The notes under the pieces: generated by a model
What the model was told of the DNA's origin: nothing
The model's input: only the letters and a program-made list of their open reading frames with translations
The model's database searches: none
Made by a program: the position numbers and the translations under genes
Shown here: in pieces, positions 23,711 to 35,950 of the stretch
Layout of the letters: each line of letters begins with the position of its first letter
Numbering within the stretch: the stretch's first letter is position 1
From: Glycine soja
Lineage: Eukaryota; Streptophyta; Magnoliopsida; Fabales; Fabaceae
Direction of reading: 5' to 3'
Length of the DNA: 64,000 nucleotides
NCBI RefSeq assembly: GCF_004193775.1
Contig: NC_041002.1
Coordinates: forward strand, 15,328,113 to 15,392,112

Positions 23711-24757
23711 GTGAGAGAATGAGAGACAAGGACATCAAATTCATCCATATTATTAGCATTATGATTGTTGTTTACAGTAATGGCATAAACTTGAAAATCC
23801 TAATGAGTTGTTGGAGAAATCTAATAACAACTTTCAAATTGCCCCAAGTATCATGCATAGTATCGCTCGACAATGTTAGAATTCTCAATTAGACTTTGCA
23901 CCTTATGTTTTAGGGTCATACAATGCTCAATGGAATGCCCCGGAACACCTCCATGATAAGCACATGTTGCATTCCAGTTGTATCCTCGAGAAAATGGAGG
24001 TTAAGGAATCTTTGTTGGGATTATGGCTATCATTGCATTATTGAGTAGATATGGAAGTAAGTTAGCATACGACACCAGAATTGGGGTGAATTCTACAGGC
24101 TTCTTTTTTGGAAAATTCCTTCCCTGGTTGGTGTTTTGGTTCGTGATAAGGGTGGTGTTTGGTCTCGGATGTGCAGTAGGTGGGTTTTGTGGCTGATTTA
24201 GGGGTGGCCTTTGTGGATGATTAGGTGTTCTTAGCTGATAGGATGGTGGGTAATGAGAAGGACTGATATTGGCTGAGTATTGATATTGTTGAGCTAGTGG
24301 GAATTTGGCCGTGTAGGAACAACAGTCACAACATGGGTTTCTCCCTCCTTCTTATTCTCTCCATTTTCCCCAGGCTTCCAATTCATCAAAGCAGGATAAT
24401 CAAATTTTCCACTTCTCAGACCCACTTCAATCCTCTCGCCAGCAAACACTAAATTCGCAAAACTCAAAGGCATGTATCCCATCATCTTCTCATAGTAGAA
24501 CATAGGTATTGTGTCTACTATCATTGTTATCATTTCCTTTTCCATCATTGGGGGCGCTACTTGAGCTGCTAGATCCCTCCACCTTTGGGCGTATTCCTTG
24601 AAAGATTCAGGCTCCCTCTTACACATGTTCTGTAGCTCCATTCTATCCGGAGCCATATCAGAATTGTACTGATACTGCCTAATGAAGGAAACCATTAGGT
24701 CCTTCCAAGAATGGACCCGAGAAGGTTCCAAATTAGTTTACCAGGTGACAGATGCCC
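23711..24757 (-). pseudogene. gag fragment of Tat-like element D
   Basis: On the minus strand the fragment begins at 24757 and includes MEPSRVHSWKDLMVSFIRQY, QNMCKREPESFKEYAQRWRD, MMEKEMITMIVDTIPMFYYE and LVFAGERIEVGLRSGKFDY. It then decays toward 23711. It matches element F gag at 35950-36990 more closely than B gag. Its upstream end is cut by the LTR of element E; its downstream end abuts element B. It keeps no protease or pol. Confidence 0.82.
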
Positions 24758-25749
24758 TGTTAGTCGGTGAAAACGACTAACTCTTGTGTATAAAACTTGT
24801 ATAAATTGTATCAAACTCTCCCAATTTATGGTTATTTTGCAATGTTATAAGTATTTTCTGTTAAGTAAAGGTAATATATACTTATTATTTCCATTTTGTG
24901 TGTTTAATAATCATTTTCTCTCAATTTTAGGTTAATTAGGTAAGCTTTGGAAAAGGCTGTTTTCACCTTCTCGCTAAGCCAATCTGCTGGCTTAGCGAGC
25001 ATCCGCTAAGCGCAACATTCTTGGGCTAAGCGCGAGGAAAAATCCAGAAGATGAGTTGTACAGGTTCACTAAGTGCACCACTTCATCTCTCTAAGTGCAC
25101 CACTTCAGTTCATCTGCTAAGCAAGAAAGGCGCGCTAAGCCAAAAATCACTAACGTGCGTTAAGCGGTCCATACGTGCGCTAAGCGCACGAGCACGAACA
25201 AGGCCACCTATATAAGCCTGAAATCATATTTTGTGAAGAGATTTTGGACTGGGATTTAGAGCTTTGCATGTCTAGGGTTTCTAGAGGGAGAAAGGTCCAA
25301 GTTCCAAAGAGTTTTGAGAGATTTTGTTGTGTGAAGATCTGCAGAGACCAGAGCTCGAAGCAGGAACTGGTTTGAGAGCTTGAGATGAGTTTGTGAGTGA
25401 TTGTGAGATCCTAGAGGTGAAGGAGACATCCTCACTACTTGTAGTTTTGCAATCTTTCATCTTGTTCTTCTCTTTTATCTATTTAATGATGTTTTGTGTG
25501 TTCTCTGTGCTATCTACTTTTCATTCTAGTATGCCTTTACCTTGATCACGTAGATGCTTGCTTTGTTAGGGTCATTCAACAGTGGAAACCGGTCTGACTC
25601 TAAAGTCCTTGATAGTGCAGGGCTGAGTTGTCGTGCTTTCACGAGGAATCGGGGTGCGATAAGTTAGTTGAGTATGTGTGTCTTAATGCGGTCCTGGTTG
25701 AGTTAAGTCTTACAAGAGGAATCTGCGGATAATGCTTGATCGGGATTAG

Positions 25750-27344
25750 TGTCGCAACCTACCCTTTTGCGGACGAGCGAGGCGAGGCTCACGGGTGCGT
25801 CTTCTAAAGGAGGAAAATGCGTGGAGTCGCCACCAACGTTTATTTGTGGAAAACGTCGGAAAAACCGAAGGAAACCGGTCATGAAGAATATTCCAGATTC
25901 GGGAGTTGTATTTATGTTTGAGGAAGGTATTAACACCTCTCACATTTGTCCCAAAGGACAACAACCTTAAATTAGAATTGTGTGAAATTATGTATCTAAA
26001 CTTTTATTTCTTTTTTATTTTTGAGGTCAACAAAAGCGGGGCTCTTGCTCCTACGTACCCTCCATCGAAGAGGAAATCAGACCTACGTAGTTCTTTCAAA
26101 AGGGCGAATCAAGCGATTCTTTTTACTTGGAAGGTGGTCCTTTTAAGACGTTGGACCTTAAAAATGATCCATTTTTACTTGGTGAGAAAAACTGAGGTAT
26201 CGAACCTTAAAATCCTTTTTAGAGATTTTTTGCGGACGAGCTTGTCTTTGTGAGTTGATTTTAGCCTTAGTTTTACTTTAGTTATTAGTCAATTCAATTA
26301 AGAAAGAGAAATCCCAAAGAGAAACGTCCGATTGATTTTTTTTGCTTTATTTTACTAAAAGATATTTTTTATTATTATATTATTATTTTACCTCTTTTTG
26401 GTTTCCAACATGGTTACGGCATGACCGAACGGTCGGATTTCATTTTAACAGAAATTAACGGATATTACAAATCAAATGATCGGTGGAAATTTATTTTATT
26501 TTTTTGATTAGGCGAGAAAATGACTTAAGTAAATGACTAAAGCACGTCAAAAGGGGGTACGAAAGGTAAATGAAACAAAAATAAAAGTGCGCGAAACAAA
26601 TGGGGACCACCAAGGGTAGATAGAATGAATTGAAAAGTTCGATTTCGGGAACTTACCGGTTGAAGACCGAAGAACGACGAACGACGAAGAACAATTGAAA
26701 AATCTTCGCGAAATCACCCACAGAAACGTTACGGAAGCGCCTCGGCTTGGATTTTCTTCACAGAAACAATTTTCCTCACTAATTTTAAGTGATTACGAAG
26801 TACCAGAAGGGCTAAACCCCTTTCTCCTTCACTCCTCCCCCAATTTGTAGGAAAATAGGGGAGGAGCTTGCCACCCAGCTCGCCCAGGCGAGCCAGGTTG
26901 CTTCCTCCAGAAGCAACCGCCTTCTGGAGGAACATCCTGGAAAGCCCAAGTGGGTCTGGTTGCTATTTGCACCCCCTTTTTCTACTAAATACACCCCCTT
27001 GCTTTTTTGGTGATTCTTTTTCTGTAACATTACGAAACTTTACGAATTTCTTAACAATACTTGTTTTCTTTCCGTAAGGTTACGGGACCTTACAGGTCAC
27101 GTAATTACTCCTTTTTTAGCTTTCGAAATGTTACGGAAACTCACTGATTGCGTAACAATACTTCCTTTTGATTTCCGGCATGTTACGGAATTTCATGGAT
27201 TGCGTAACAATGCTTCCTTTTGATTTTCGGCATGTCTCGGAACTTCATGTATTGTGCAACAAAGGGTGCCAAGTACCTCGAAGCGGTCAAACAAAGGTTG
27301 CATGCCATCAAACAATGGTCCCCGGATGAAATTAGGGTATGACA
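25750..27344 (-). mobile_element. 3' LTR of element F
   Basis: On the + strand it reads TGTCGCAACC...GGGTATGACA, that is TG...CA with a four-base inverted terminus. It is 54 bp longer than its partner at 39488, mainly because of a tandem duplication around 27150-27235 containing ATTGCGTAACAAT twice. Otherwise the two LTRs look about 95% identical by eye in the parts compared. Confidence 0.9.
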
Positions 27345-27361
27345 GTTGCCCCTCTTTACTT
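27345..27361 (-). other. Polypurine tract of element F
   Basis: On the minus strand GTAAGTAAAGAGGGGCAAC immediately precedes the LTR start TGTCATACC, matching the tract of element B. Confidence 0.7.
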
Positions 27362-27574
27362 ACCTTTTATCGGAGATAAGACGAAAGCAAAGATAAAACA
27401 CTGATTTCGTCCGTCTTCGCCCTTTTCGTGATTAGTCTATGACGACTTCCGTCTCTCCTTCTTCTTTCTTTGCACAACACAAAACAAACACAAACAACAA
27501 AAAAACACCAATAACATAATATACACATATACAGATGTTTGGTAAATAACAAAAAAAATCATATTTTCCAATCA
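27362..27574 (-). other. Spacer between polypurine tract and array, element F
   Basis: Noncoding, A-rich in 27475-27560. No other feature. Confidence 0.5.
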
Positions 27575-28675
27575 CCGGAGGCTCCATGTTTGATAACGGA
27601 GGACACATGAACAGTGCTAGGCAATCAATTCATGGGGCTCCGAATAGGATGGTGGAGGATACAAGAACAACACTAGACAATCAATTCGTGGGTCTTCGAA
27701 CTCAATGGTGGAGGACGCATGAACAATGCTAGGCAATCAATTCATGGGACTCCAAATAAGATTTGAGGGTGGAGGGTAGACGAGCAGCGCTAGGCAATCA
27801 ATTCGTGGGGCTCCAGACTTGATGGTGGAGGATGCATGAATGACAATCAATTCATGGGGCTCCGAATAAGATTTGAGGGTGGAGGATAGACGAACAGTGC
27901 TAGGTAATCAATTCGTGGGGCTTCAGACTCGATGGTGGAGGACGCATGAACAGCGCTAGGCAATCAATTCATGGGTCTCCGAATAAGATTTGAGGGCGGA
28001 CGATAGACGAACAGCGCTAGGTAATCAATTCGTGGGGCTCCAGACTCGATGGTGGAGGACGCATGAACAGCGCTAGGAAATCAATTCATTGGTCTCCGAA
28101 TAAGATTTGAGGGTGGAGGATAGACGAACAGCGCAAGGCAATCAACTCGTGGGGCTCCAGACTTGATGGTGGAGGATGCATGAATGACAATCAATTCATG
28201 GGGCTCCAGATAAGATTTGAGGGTGGAGGATAGACAAACAACACTAGGTAATCAATTCGTGGGGCTCTAGACTCGATGGTCGAGGACGCATGAACAGCGC
28301 TAGGCAATCAATTCATGGGTCTCCGAATAAGATTTGAGGGTGGAGGATAGACGAACAGCGTTAGGCAATCAATTCGTGGGGCTCCAGACTTGATGGTGGA
28401 GGACGCATGAACAGCGCTAGGCAATCAATTCATGGGTCTCCGAATAAGATTTGAGGGTGGAGGATAGACGAACAACGCTAGGCAATCAATTCGTGGGGCT
28501 CCAGACTTGATGGTGGAGGATGGATGAATGACAATCAATTCATGGGGCTCCGGATAAGATTTGAGGGTGGAGGATAGATGAACAACACTAGGCAATCAAT
28601 TCGTGGGGCTCCAGACTCGATGGTGGAGGATGCATGAATGACAATCAATTCATGGGGCTCCGAATAAGATTTGTT
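27575..28675 (-). repeat. Tandem array in F 3' UTR (about 117-bp dimeric unit)
   Basis: Two monomer types alternate: one centred on GACGCATGAACAGCGCTAGG with ATTCATGGG, the other on GGATAGACGAACAGCGCTAGG with ATTCGTGGGGCTCC. Monomer spacing is about 60 and 56 bp; a shortened variant (ATGAATGACAATC) recurs where part of a monomer is deleted. About nine dimers are present. The array is in the same relative place as the 131-bp array of B but the sequences are unrelated. Confidence 0.9.
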
Positions 28676-31600
28676 GGCAGGACCGAATGGTCCACCGGTT
28701 TTTTCACCAAAAAGGTGAACATGCTTTAGCAAGGAAAAATAAATCATTCGCGAGAGCACCATATCTTAGAGAAACAATATACCCATGCCCAAAGTAATTT
28801 TCCTTGTAACCGAAAATGAAGGGCAGGATGTCAACATTTAGCTTTTAAATGAACATTCAAGGGAAACGTCGGGTCAAACTGAAACTGGGAATAAAATCAC
28901 TCATAGTGTATAAAAAACTCACACAGGCATGTGTTTTACCCTAATCCCAAACCATAGCTGCACCATGACTTTATTTTGCATATGATTTCCTATCGAACCA
29001 AAAGATCTTACGTACGATCACGGATCAATAGGATTTTCTCGAGGGTAGTGTTTTTTGGAGAGGAAGCTGGGTGTTTCGGTCTTTTCCTCTTTGTTTATGT
29101 GGGGCGGGATATCTTCAGTCGAGAGCGACTTTGAACGGCAATCCCAAAGAAAGAACTACTCCAAAAATGGGTTTTACTTTGCCGGCAGTCATTTACCCTG
29201 CCAAAAAATTTATCTGGTCAGAAGATCTTCTGTTCTCTTTCCTGGTTTCCTGTATTGATCGGGAATTATTCTGTTTTTCTTTCGATCTTTTTTCTTTTTA
29301 CTTTCTTCCGATCTTTGGTCGGGAATCCTTCTTTTCCTTTTCTTTTCTTTCTTTTCATTTCTTCCTTTCTGATCTTTGATTGGGAATTCGGGTTATAGCA
29401 TTTGTTATTCGCTCTCCCTTGAGGAGATTCTGTGTCCTTTTCTTCAGGGGAAAGGATGAGGATTCTCTTCATGGGCCAAGGTTCAAAGTAACTTAAGGTT
29501 GTGTCTCCACATGGTCTTTTCATCGTGCGAGCCCGATTTTGATATCTAGGGCAAAACAAATTCGTGTGTCAAGGTGTCGGTCTCGGGTTGAATTTCCATA
29601 TTATTTCCAGGAGGCACGTGTAACAATGATGATTTGGGAACAATGTGCAAAATTAGTCATGGCTACAGCTAGGTGGGTACTCAAGCATCCAGTTTATGGC
29701 ATTGTGATACTAAGGCTTGGGATTTACACAAGTAGACCCAATATTTCCAAATTATGTTCTTTCATCGGTTCAATGAATCCATCCATTCTTATCTCGGTTA
29801 TTCTGGAAAATAAACTCTTAGCGCCAGTCTTTTGTTTCCAAAAGATATGTTTGCTCTCTGCGAATGATTTATACTTCCTATGACCATAACATACCGACCT
29901 TCGAGGTCTTTCTTTCTTTTTTTTTGTTTCATTTTTTTATGTTCGCAAAAACTATACATCCATCGCCATCTATGAGAAAAGCTTTTCTTTGTACACCTAC
30001 ATTCCTATACACGACCAACTTTTTCTGTATACACACGCATTAAAAACTCTTTCTCTTTATATCAACACGGTCTACATAAAATCTCTATTCCTATTCAAAG
30101 ATTTCTTTTTCGTTTTTTCAACATACACTCGTGGTTTATACAAAAAAAATTTTATATACACTCATTACTCACACACAAGAATTTCTTTTCACACCTTATT
30201 TACACACACACAAAATCTTTCCATACATTTTTTACATATAGAAACGCCTCTTTCTTTTTCCTATTCTTGGCGTTATCATGATTTTTTTGTTCGTTTTATT
30301 TTAGGACGACGTTCCTATAGGAAAACTCTACAAGGTTCCGGAATTCCAACAGACATTATCGTCGATAACGAAATAAGCACTAACACAACAATCCAAACAA
30401 AATGTTTGCACAAAACAAAAGACGATCGAAAAAACAAAACAAACGTTAGTCCCTCAAGTCATAGAAACAAGATAACATACAAATGACAAATGATGGAACA
30501 TACGAATTTGGGGATCCCACGGTCATCTGGCTCTTCATGCCACCGGACTCTTGGGTCACGGTAACAAAAGGTGGGGTGGTCGACAAAAGCAGGGCTTTTG
30601 CTCCTACGTATCCTCAATTTGTGATGAGGAACTCAGACCTACGTAGTTCTTGATAACTGTGAGACTAAAACAGTCTCGATGTTTTTTCACTAAAACGCGA
30701 ACATGCTTTAGAAAAGAAACTAAGCCTCCAACTGATCAGAGCAACATATGATTTTTTGATGAAAAACAATGTGTCTATTGGGGAAGGAGCGTATGCTGAT
30801 GAAATTTTCTCATAACCATAAATGAGATTTTGGATGTTAGCATTTTGTTTCTAAATGACCATTTAGAGGAAACACTGGGTCCAACAAAAATAGGAGAAAA
30901 TCACTCAAAGTGTATCAATCTCACACAGGTAAGTGTTTTATCCTAATTCCAAACCATAGATATGTCATGAATTCATTTTGCAAATCATTTCCTATCAAAT
31001 CAAGGATTACATGTGTGATCATGGATCAATAGGACTTTTTCTTGGGAATGGTTTGTTTTTTTGGTGGGAAATTTGGCTTTGAGTGTTTTTGGCCTTTTCC
31101 TTTTCTGTTTTTGTTTAGTGTGAGGTGAACAAGCCACCAACGCACAGGATTTTGGTTGGCAATCAAAGGGAGAGGACCACTTTAGGTCGTGGTTTCCCTT
31201 TTTTTTTTTGGTGACAATTCTGTATTGTTCAGATATTGTCTGGTCCAAAGGCCTTTCTGCATATTTCTTCTGTTTTCTTCCAATCCTTGATCAAGAATTT
31301 TCTTTCTTTTTTTGCTTTCTCCCACTCTTTGATTGGGAATTTTCTTTCCTTTTTTGCTTTCTCCCTTTCTTTGATTGGGAATTTTCTTTTTTTGTTTTCT
31401 TCCGAGGGCAAGGATTGACATTCTCACCCTGGGTCAAGGTTTATGGTAAGTTGGGATTTAGGCTCAAGGCTTGTAGAACGGCTGGTCATGATATATGTCA
31501 GGGTTTGGCCAGCGGTTCGGGGATAAAAGGGATGTCCTACATTATTTCCATGATACACATGCAACAATGATGATTAGGAAATTTTATGCAGAACTGGTCA

Positions 31601-32243
31601 TGCATGCACCCATGTGGACACTCAAGCATCAAGTTTTTATGGTCATGTGACACTAGGGCTCAGGATTCATTTTCCCTATTTAAGTCATCCCAGTGTTTCC
31701 AAAATATGCTCCTTTATCAATTTATGCATTCATCCGAGTACCTTTTGGGCGTTCGGGAAAATTTTCACAGCATTCACCCTTCAGGTGTATTACAAACATT
31801 TTCTTTCAATAACTGGTTATGATCAGCGAATTTTTTTTCAAAGAAAAGCTGGAAGTTATCCCTTCTCGAAATCATGTTGGCTTTTCAGCTAGACAATATT
31901 TTACTTTTCTGTTTTCTGTTGTTTTTTTTCTCATGAGGTATTTTGCTACCTAAACATATGTATATTTTTGTGTTGTATTTTTGCTATATAGATGCATATC
32001 CCAGGTATCTTGCTACCTAAACATACATATATATATTTTGTGAAGTTTTTTTTTTTTGCTACATACATGCATATCTAAGGTATTTTCACTACCTAAACAC
32101 ACATACATATATTTTGTGAGGTATGACTACCCTCCGAGCTTGTGCTTGTTTTATTTAAATTCCTAGGATCATGAGCAACTAGGTGTGTCCTACTATGACT
32201 TTAGAAACAAAAGTGATCAAATAACAAGCAAAGATTTAAAAGG
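28676..32243 (-). other. 3' noncoding region of element F with an internal duplication
   Basis: No gene supported. Two tandem copies of a segment lie about 2.0 kb apart (for example ATTTCCTATC near 28986 and 30986, and ACTCAAGCATC near 29680 and 31620). Each resembles the single B segment at 7400-8200. T-rich short repeats built on GGGAATTTTCTTTC lie at 29260-29390 and 31280-31400, and a CTACGTAGTTCT module lies near 30600-30650. The stretch 29880-30300 is pyrimidine-rich. Confidence 0.6.
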
Positions 32244-32279
32244 TACTAGGTTGCCTCCTAGTAGCGCTTCTTTAACGTC
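32244..32279 (-). other. Post-pol hairpin motif, element F
   Basis: On the minus strand GACGTTAAAGAAGCGCTA is followed by a perfect stem CTAGG-AGGCAA-CCTAG, extendable by two A-T pairs. Equivalent to motifs in E and B. Confidence 0.65.
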
Positions 32280-32469
32280 TTGAGCTGGACGCCTTATGAC
32301 TTGTCGGTCACGGACCTAGTACTTTGCTTACCTTTGGCTTTGGACTTGATCGCCTATTGGTCAGCCATGTGTCATAGGCAACGCTCTAACCTTTTTGTGG
32401 ATGAGCTGAGGGCCTCGGAGGTGGTGGCGGTGCGTCTATTGCCCACAGCCAGCCATCCCCAGGCTACTG

Positions 32470-33360
32470 TGGTGTTTCGCCCTGCGCCTGCCTGAGGGTG
32501 CAGTACTTCTTGATGAAAGCTCGATTAGTAGGGGGCCTGATGACCTTGCTGGGGGGCCACAGGCACTCCGTAGAACTGACAGAGGCCCATAATCAGAGCT
32601 GGCAACTCCAAGGCCCTGTTGGACTTCTTCGGGTCCACTGGGTGTCTTACGGGCGCGATCCCTGCAAACAATAAATGACATCAGAAATTAGTTGAGCGAT
32701 TTGCATACTTACCTATGTCATGATGACGTGACCTTGTTGGGGGGAGCGGGCACCCTGCAGGACTACAGAGGCCCGTAACCAGAGCTGGAAACCCCAGGAC
32801 CCTGTTGGACTTCTTCGGGTCCACTGGGTGTCTTTGTGGGTGTGATTCCTTCAAACAATAGATGGTATCATAAATCAGTTGAACCATCTGCATACTTACC
32901 TATGTCATGATGGCATGACCTTGCTGGGGGGACGGGCACCCTGTAGGACTGACAGAGACCTGTAACCAGAGCTGGAAACCCCAGGGCCCTGTTGGGCTCC
33001 TCCGGGTCCAGTGGGTGTCTTGTGGGCGCGATCCCTACAAATAATAAATGACATCAGAAACCAGTTGAGAGAAATGCATACTTACCTATGTCGGAACGAC
33101 ACAGACCAACTAATACTTCCACAGGGGGAGATCGACATTACGGTTGCTGGGCAGAATGTTGCTAAGTAGCAATGTCATTCATATTTGTGTAAGAGTGGTC
33201 ATGTTAGAGCGCTCGATCCACACTCGTCTCTTTGCAGTGGTACGGGTGAAATCTTGCCCCGATATGCATAGTAGCTGCGCGATAGCCTCCCTCTCTGGTT
33301 GTGCTAGCACAGTTGGTCGTTCTTCCATATCAGGGGGTGGCCCAGGAACTGATAAAAGGA
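32470..33360 (-). pseudogene. Accessory ORF remains of element F
   Basis: Minus-strand translation in shifting frames recovers AIAQLLC, SNMTTLTQ, MTLLLSNILPS, VSDVIYY, HPLDPEEPNRALGFPALVTGLCQS, closely matching the B accessory ORF. The C-terminal piece with LGFPAL(V/I)TGLC is present three times because of a 188-bp tandem triplication (32541-33100). Stops and frameshifts rule out a functional product. The N-terminal part is lost or unrecognisable. Confidence 0.65.
32541..33100 (-). repeat. 188-bp tandem triplication within F accessory ORF
   Basis: Units begin at TGACCTTG(C/T)TGGGGG near 32541, 32729 and 32916, spaced 188 and 187 bp. Each holds the end of the accessory ORF (LGFPAL motif) and a GTAAGTATG sequence. 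Element B has the corresponding segment once (about 9490-9720). Confidence 0.85.
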
Positions 33361-33435
33361 AACTACTGGCCCCTTAACCGGGAGCGCAAGTCTCGATTAA
33401 GCATTTAAGGGAAGAGGACCTTAAATTCTCTTAAG

Positions 33436-33635
33436 GTGTGGATATGGAGCCCTCTGAAAGTGAGGATGTGTAGCCCTCTAAAGGCGAGGGCGTGCAACCC
33501 TCTGAAGGCGAGGACGTGCAATCCTCTGAAGGTGAGGGCGTGTACCCCTTTGCAGGTGAGGGCGTGCAACCCTCTGATGACGAGGACGTGTAGTCCTCTG
33601 ATGGCGAGGACGTGTAGTCCTTTAAAGGTGATAGG
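33436..33635 (-). repeat. 24-bp tandem repeat, about eight copies
   Basis: Unit GAGGACGTGCAACCCTCTGA plus four bases, repeated with few changes. As 24 is a multiple of three, every frame is periodic; the minus strand reads as an octapeptide repeat of the type GLHALAFR. I see no start or context that makes it a real protein. Confidence 0.88.
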
Positions 33636-34120
33636 TACTAGTACCCAAGGGTCCACCTTTATGAGAAAGCAAGAGATCGACTCATTGAGAGGGTCGGTCA
33701 TAAAAGATTGGACATTAGATGTAGGAAATCTATGTAGTTAACATGAATTTTAGGGATGCAGATGCATGCAACCTTTGTCGTGAAATTTGGTAAATGCGAA
33801 CTTCATATGAAACAATGCAATGTAATGGAAAGTTGTACAATGTTCATGACATCCTTTCCCTATTTTATGATTTTGATTTTGATTTAATTTTTTTGGAAAA
33901 CACAGATTGACTGTCCTTTTGAAAAAGGTGATAATTCATGCAACCTTATCCTATCTTTTGCAAATCTCTCCGGGAACTCCCTCAGAGTGTATGTTCTGTT
34001 TGATTTAGTCACTTGACCATTTTGGAGTGACGGCAATGGAGCCGTTTGACGTTTAATCAATCCATTGAAATTCCAGGGTTTGTCCCCCCCCCCCCTTTTT
34101 TTGTTTAAAAACATCGACGA
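33636..34120 (-). other. Noncoding segment of element F
   Basis: Nothing recognised apart from a run of twelve C at about 34084-34095. Confidence 0.5.
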
Positions 34121-34500
34121 GTGAGAACTTTTGATCTGCCCCTAGGTTCGCTTAAGGCTCATGCACGATGCCCCTCATTGCCCCAGTGTAAGACTTTGAG
34201 GTACCAATCATTGTCTTTTGTCATGACCTTGTAGCAAGGAACCTATTAGGTGAGAACTTCTAATCTGCCCCTAGGTTTGCTTGAGGTTCATGCACGGTGC
34301 CCTCCATTGCCCCAGTGTAAGGCTTTGAGGTACCAATCATTGTCTTTCGTCATGACCTTGTAGCAGGGAACCTATTAGGTGAGAACTTCTAATCTGCCCC
34401 TAGGTTCGCTTGAGGTTTATGCATGGTGCCTTTCATTGCCCCAGTGTAGGGCTATGAGGTAACTATCATTGTCTTGTTTTCACAACCTCGTAGTGAGGAA
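34121..34500 (-). repeat. 129-bp tandem repeat, three copies
   Basis: Units start at GTGAGAACTT near 34121, 34250 and 34379, exactly 129 bp apart, each with GCCCCAGTGTA and CATTGTCTT landmarks; the third is more divergent. No homologue elsewhere in the window. Confidence 0.87.
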
Positions 34501-34597
34501 GAATGAAAGAAGCAGTTGATTCTTGCAAAAAGAATTTCCCAAGGACGAGAAATAGTTGAAGGATTTTTAGTTGATGGATTAAGTCAAATGACTCCTA

Positions 34598-35649
34598 TGT
34601 AGAAGCAAGATGTTTTGATGTTTTGATGATGCCAAAGGATCAAGTGCTTCTAAGTTTTATTCAAGACAAGAATCCAAGAAAATCAAGATATAGGATCAAG
34701 TTGATCTCTAGAATCTTAGGAAGAAGTTTCCAAATTGAAAAAGCAAAAAGTCTGGCCAAAAAATTCTATCTAAATCATTTTAAATTGAGATTTACTCTCT
34801 GGTAATCGATTACCAGCAGTTGAAAATGTTTATAACAGTCACTAGAAATTTGAATTCAAAATTTATAATGTGTAATCGATTACACATGGATGGTAATTGA
34901 TTACCAGCAGTTTATTGAATGTTTAAATTTTAAAGCCTGTAATCGATTACACAAGTCTTATAATCGATTACCAGAGGAGATTTTCAAAAAATAATTTCCA
35001 AGAGTCACATCTATTCAAATGGTTTATGAATGGCCATCAAAGGTGACTTGGAAACATGAATTTAAAGAGAGTTTTCATTGCCCAAAAAGTTTTATCCTCT
35101 CAAAAGATTAAGAGTTTTTCTGAACTGAACTGTCTTATCCTCTCAAAAAGATTCCTTGGTCAACCACTTGCATATTCAATAAGGAATTTTGATTGATCTT
35201 CATTGTACAATCTATCTCTTTTAAGAGAGATTTCTCCTTCTCTTCTTCTTATTTCTGAAAAGGGATTAAGAGACCGTGGGTCTCTTGTTGCAGAGGATTC
35301 CTGAACACAAGGGAAGGGTTGTCCCTGTGTGGTTCAGACTTTGTAAAAGGAGTTTTACAAAGAGAGTGGAAAATCTCAAGTGGGTTGCTTGAGGACTGGA
35401 CGAAGGCACGAGAAGTGATCGAACCAGTATAAATCAAGTTTGCATTCCTCTCTTCCCTTAAACTTCTTTTATTTATTGCTATTTTATCTTTTTCTTTAAA
35501 GAAGTTTATTTTGAATTGTCTTTTGAGTAATTCATGTTAAGGGTGCATTGTTAATCCAAAAAGAGAGAGTGAAAGTTTTAATTGGGGAATAGTCTTTGTA
35601 TCTTAATTCAACCCCCCTTCTTAAGATAACTGAGGCCATTTGTCCAACA
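34598..35649 (+). mobile_element. Solo LTR G, probably copia (TSD TCCTA)
   Basis: The 1052-bp insert begins TGTAGAAGC and ends CATTTGTCCAACA. TCCTA flanks it at 34593-34597 and 35650-35654. It contains several GTAATCGATTAC palindromes (34800-34975). Near its end AATTCAACCCCCCTTCTTA resembles AATTCAACCCTGCTTCTT just before the copia PBS at 62932, which suggests copia affinity and + orientation. A relative lies at 58800-59883 in the opposite direction. Confidence 0.9.
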
Positions 35650-35654
35650 TCCTA

Positions 35655-35950
35655 TTCTTGATAACTACTTCTCTCTAAAAAAAACAAACTTTTCGGAATG
35701 ATAAAATGAGGTCACATGAACGTCTTGAAAACACAGTCAATCAAATGCTTTTTTTTCTTTCTTTTTGAACTTTTTTTTTTTACTTTGAAGCTTATTTGTT
35801 TTGAACTTTACTCGTTGTTTTACGTCACCCCCACCAACGTGCAAGACGAGTAATTTCTGATTGAATGGTCTTGGAAGTCAGCACTCAGGAGCGCATGTCG
35901 CTCGAGCAAACAAACCAATGGCTTGCACCCACATTCCAGTGGAAGCAAAG
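35655..35950 (-). other. Noncoding segment downstream of F gag
   Basis: T-rich, no gene supported; the left part continues the sequence interrupted by solo LTR G. Confidence 0.45.

Noticed and set aside
27575..28675. CRISPR-like array
   Set aside because: Units are continuous and variable with no constant repeat plus unique spacer pattern, and the genome is eukaryotic.
29989..30486. 165-codon + strand frame
   Set aside because: Composition follows pyrimidine-rich noncoding sequence on the antisense strand of element F; no motif or homologue recognised.
33405..33741. Octapeptide-repeat proteins on both strands
   Set aside because: Any 24-bp array without stops gives open frames in several registers; there is no start context or homologue.
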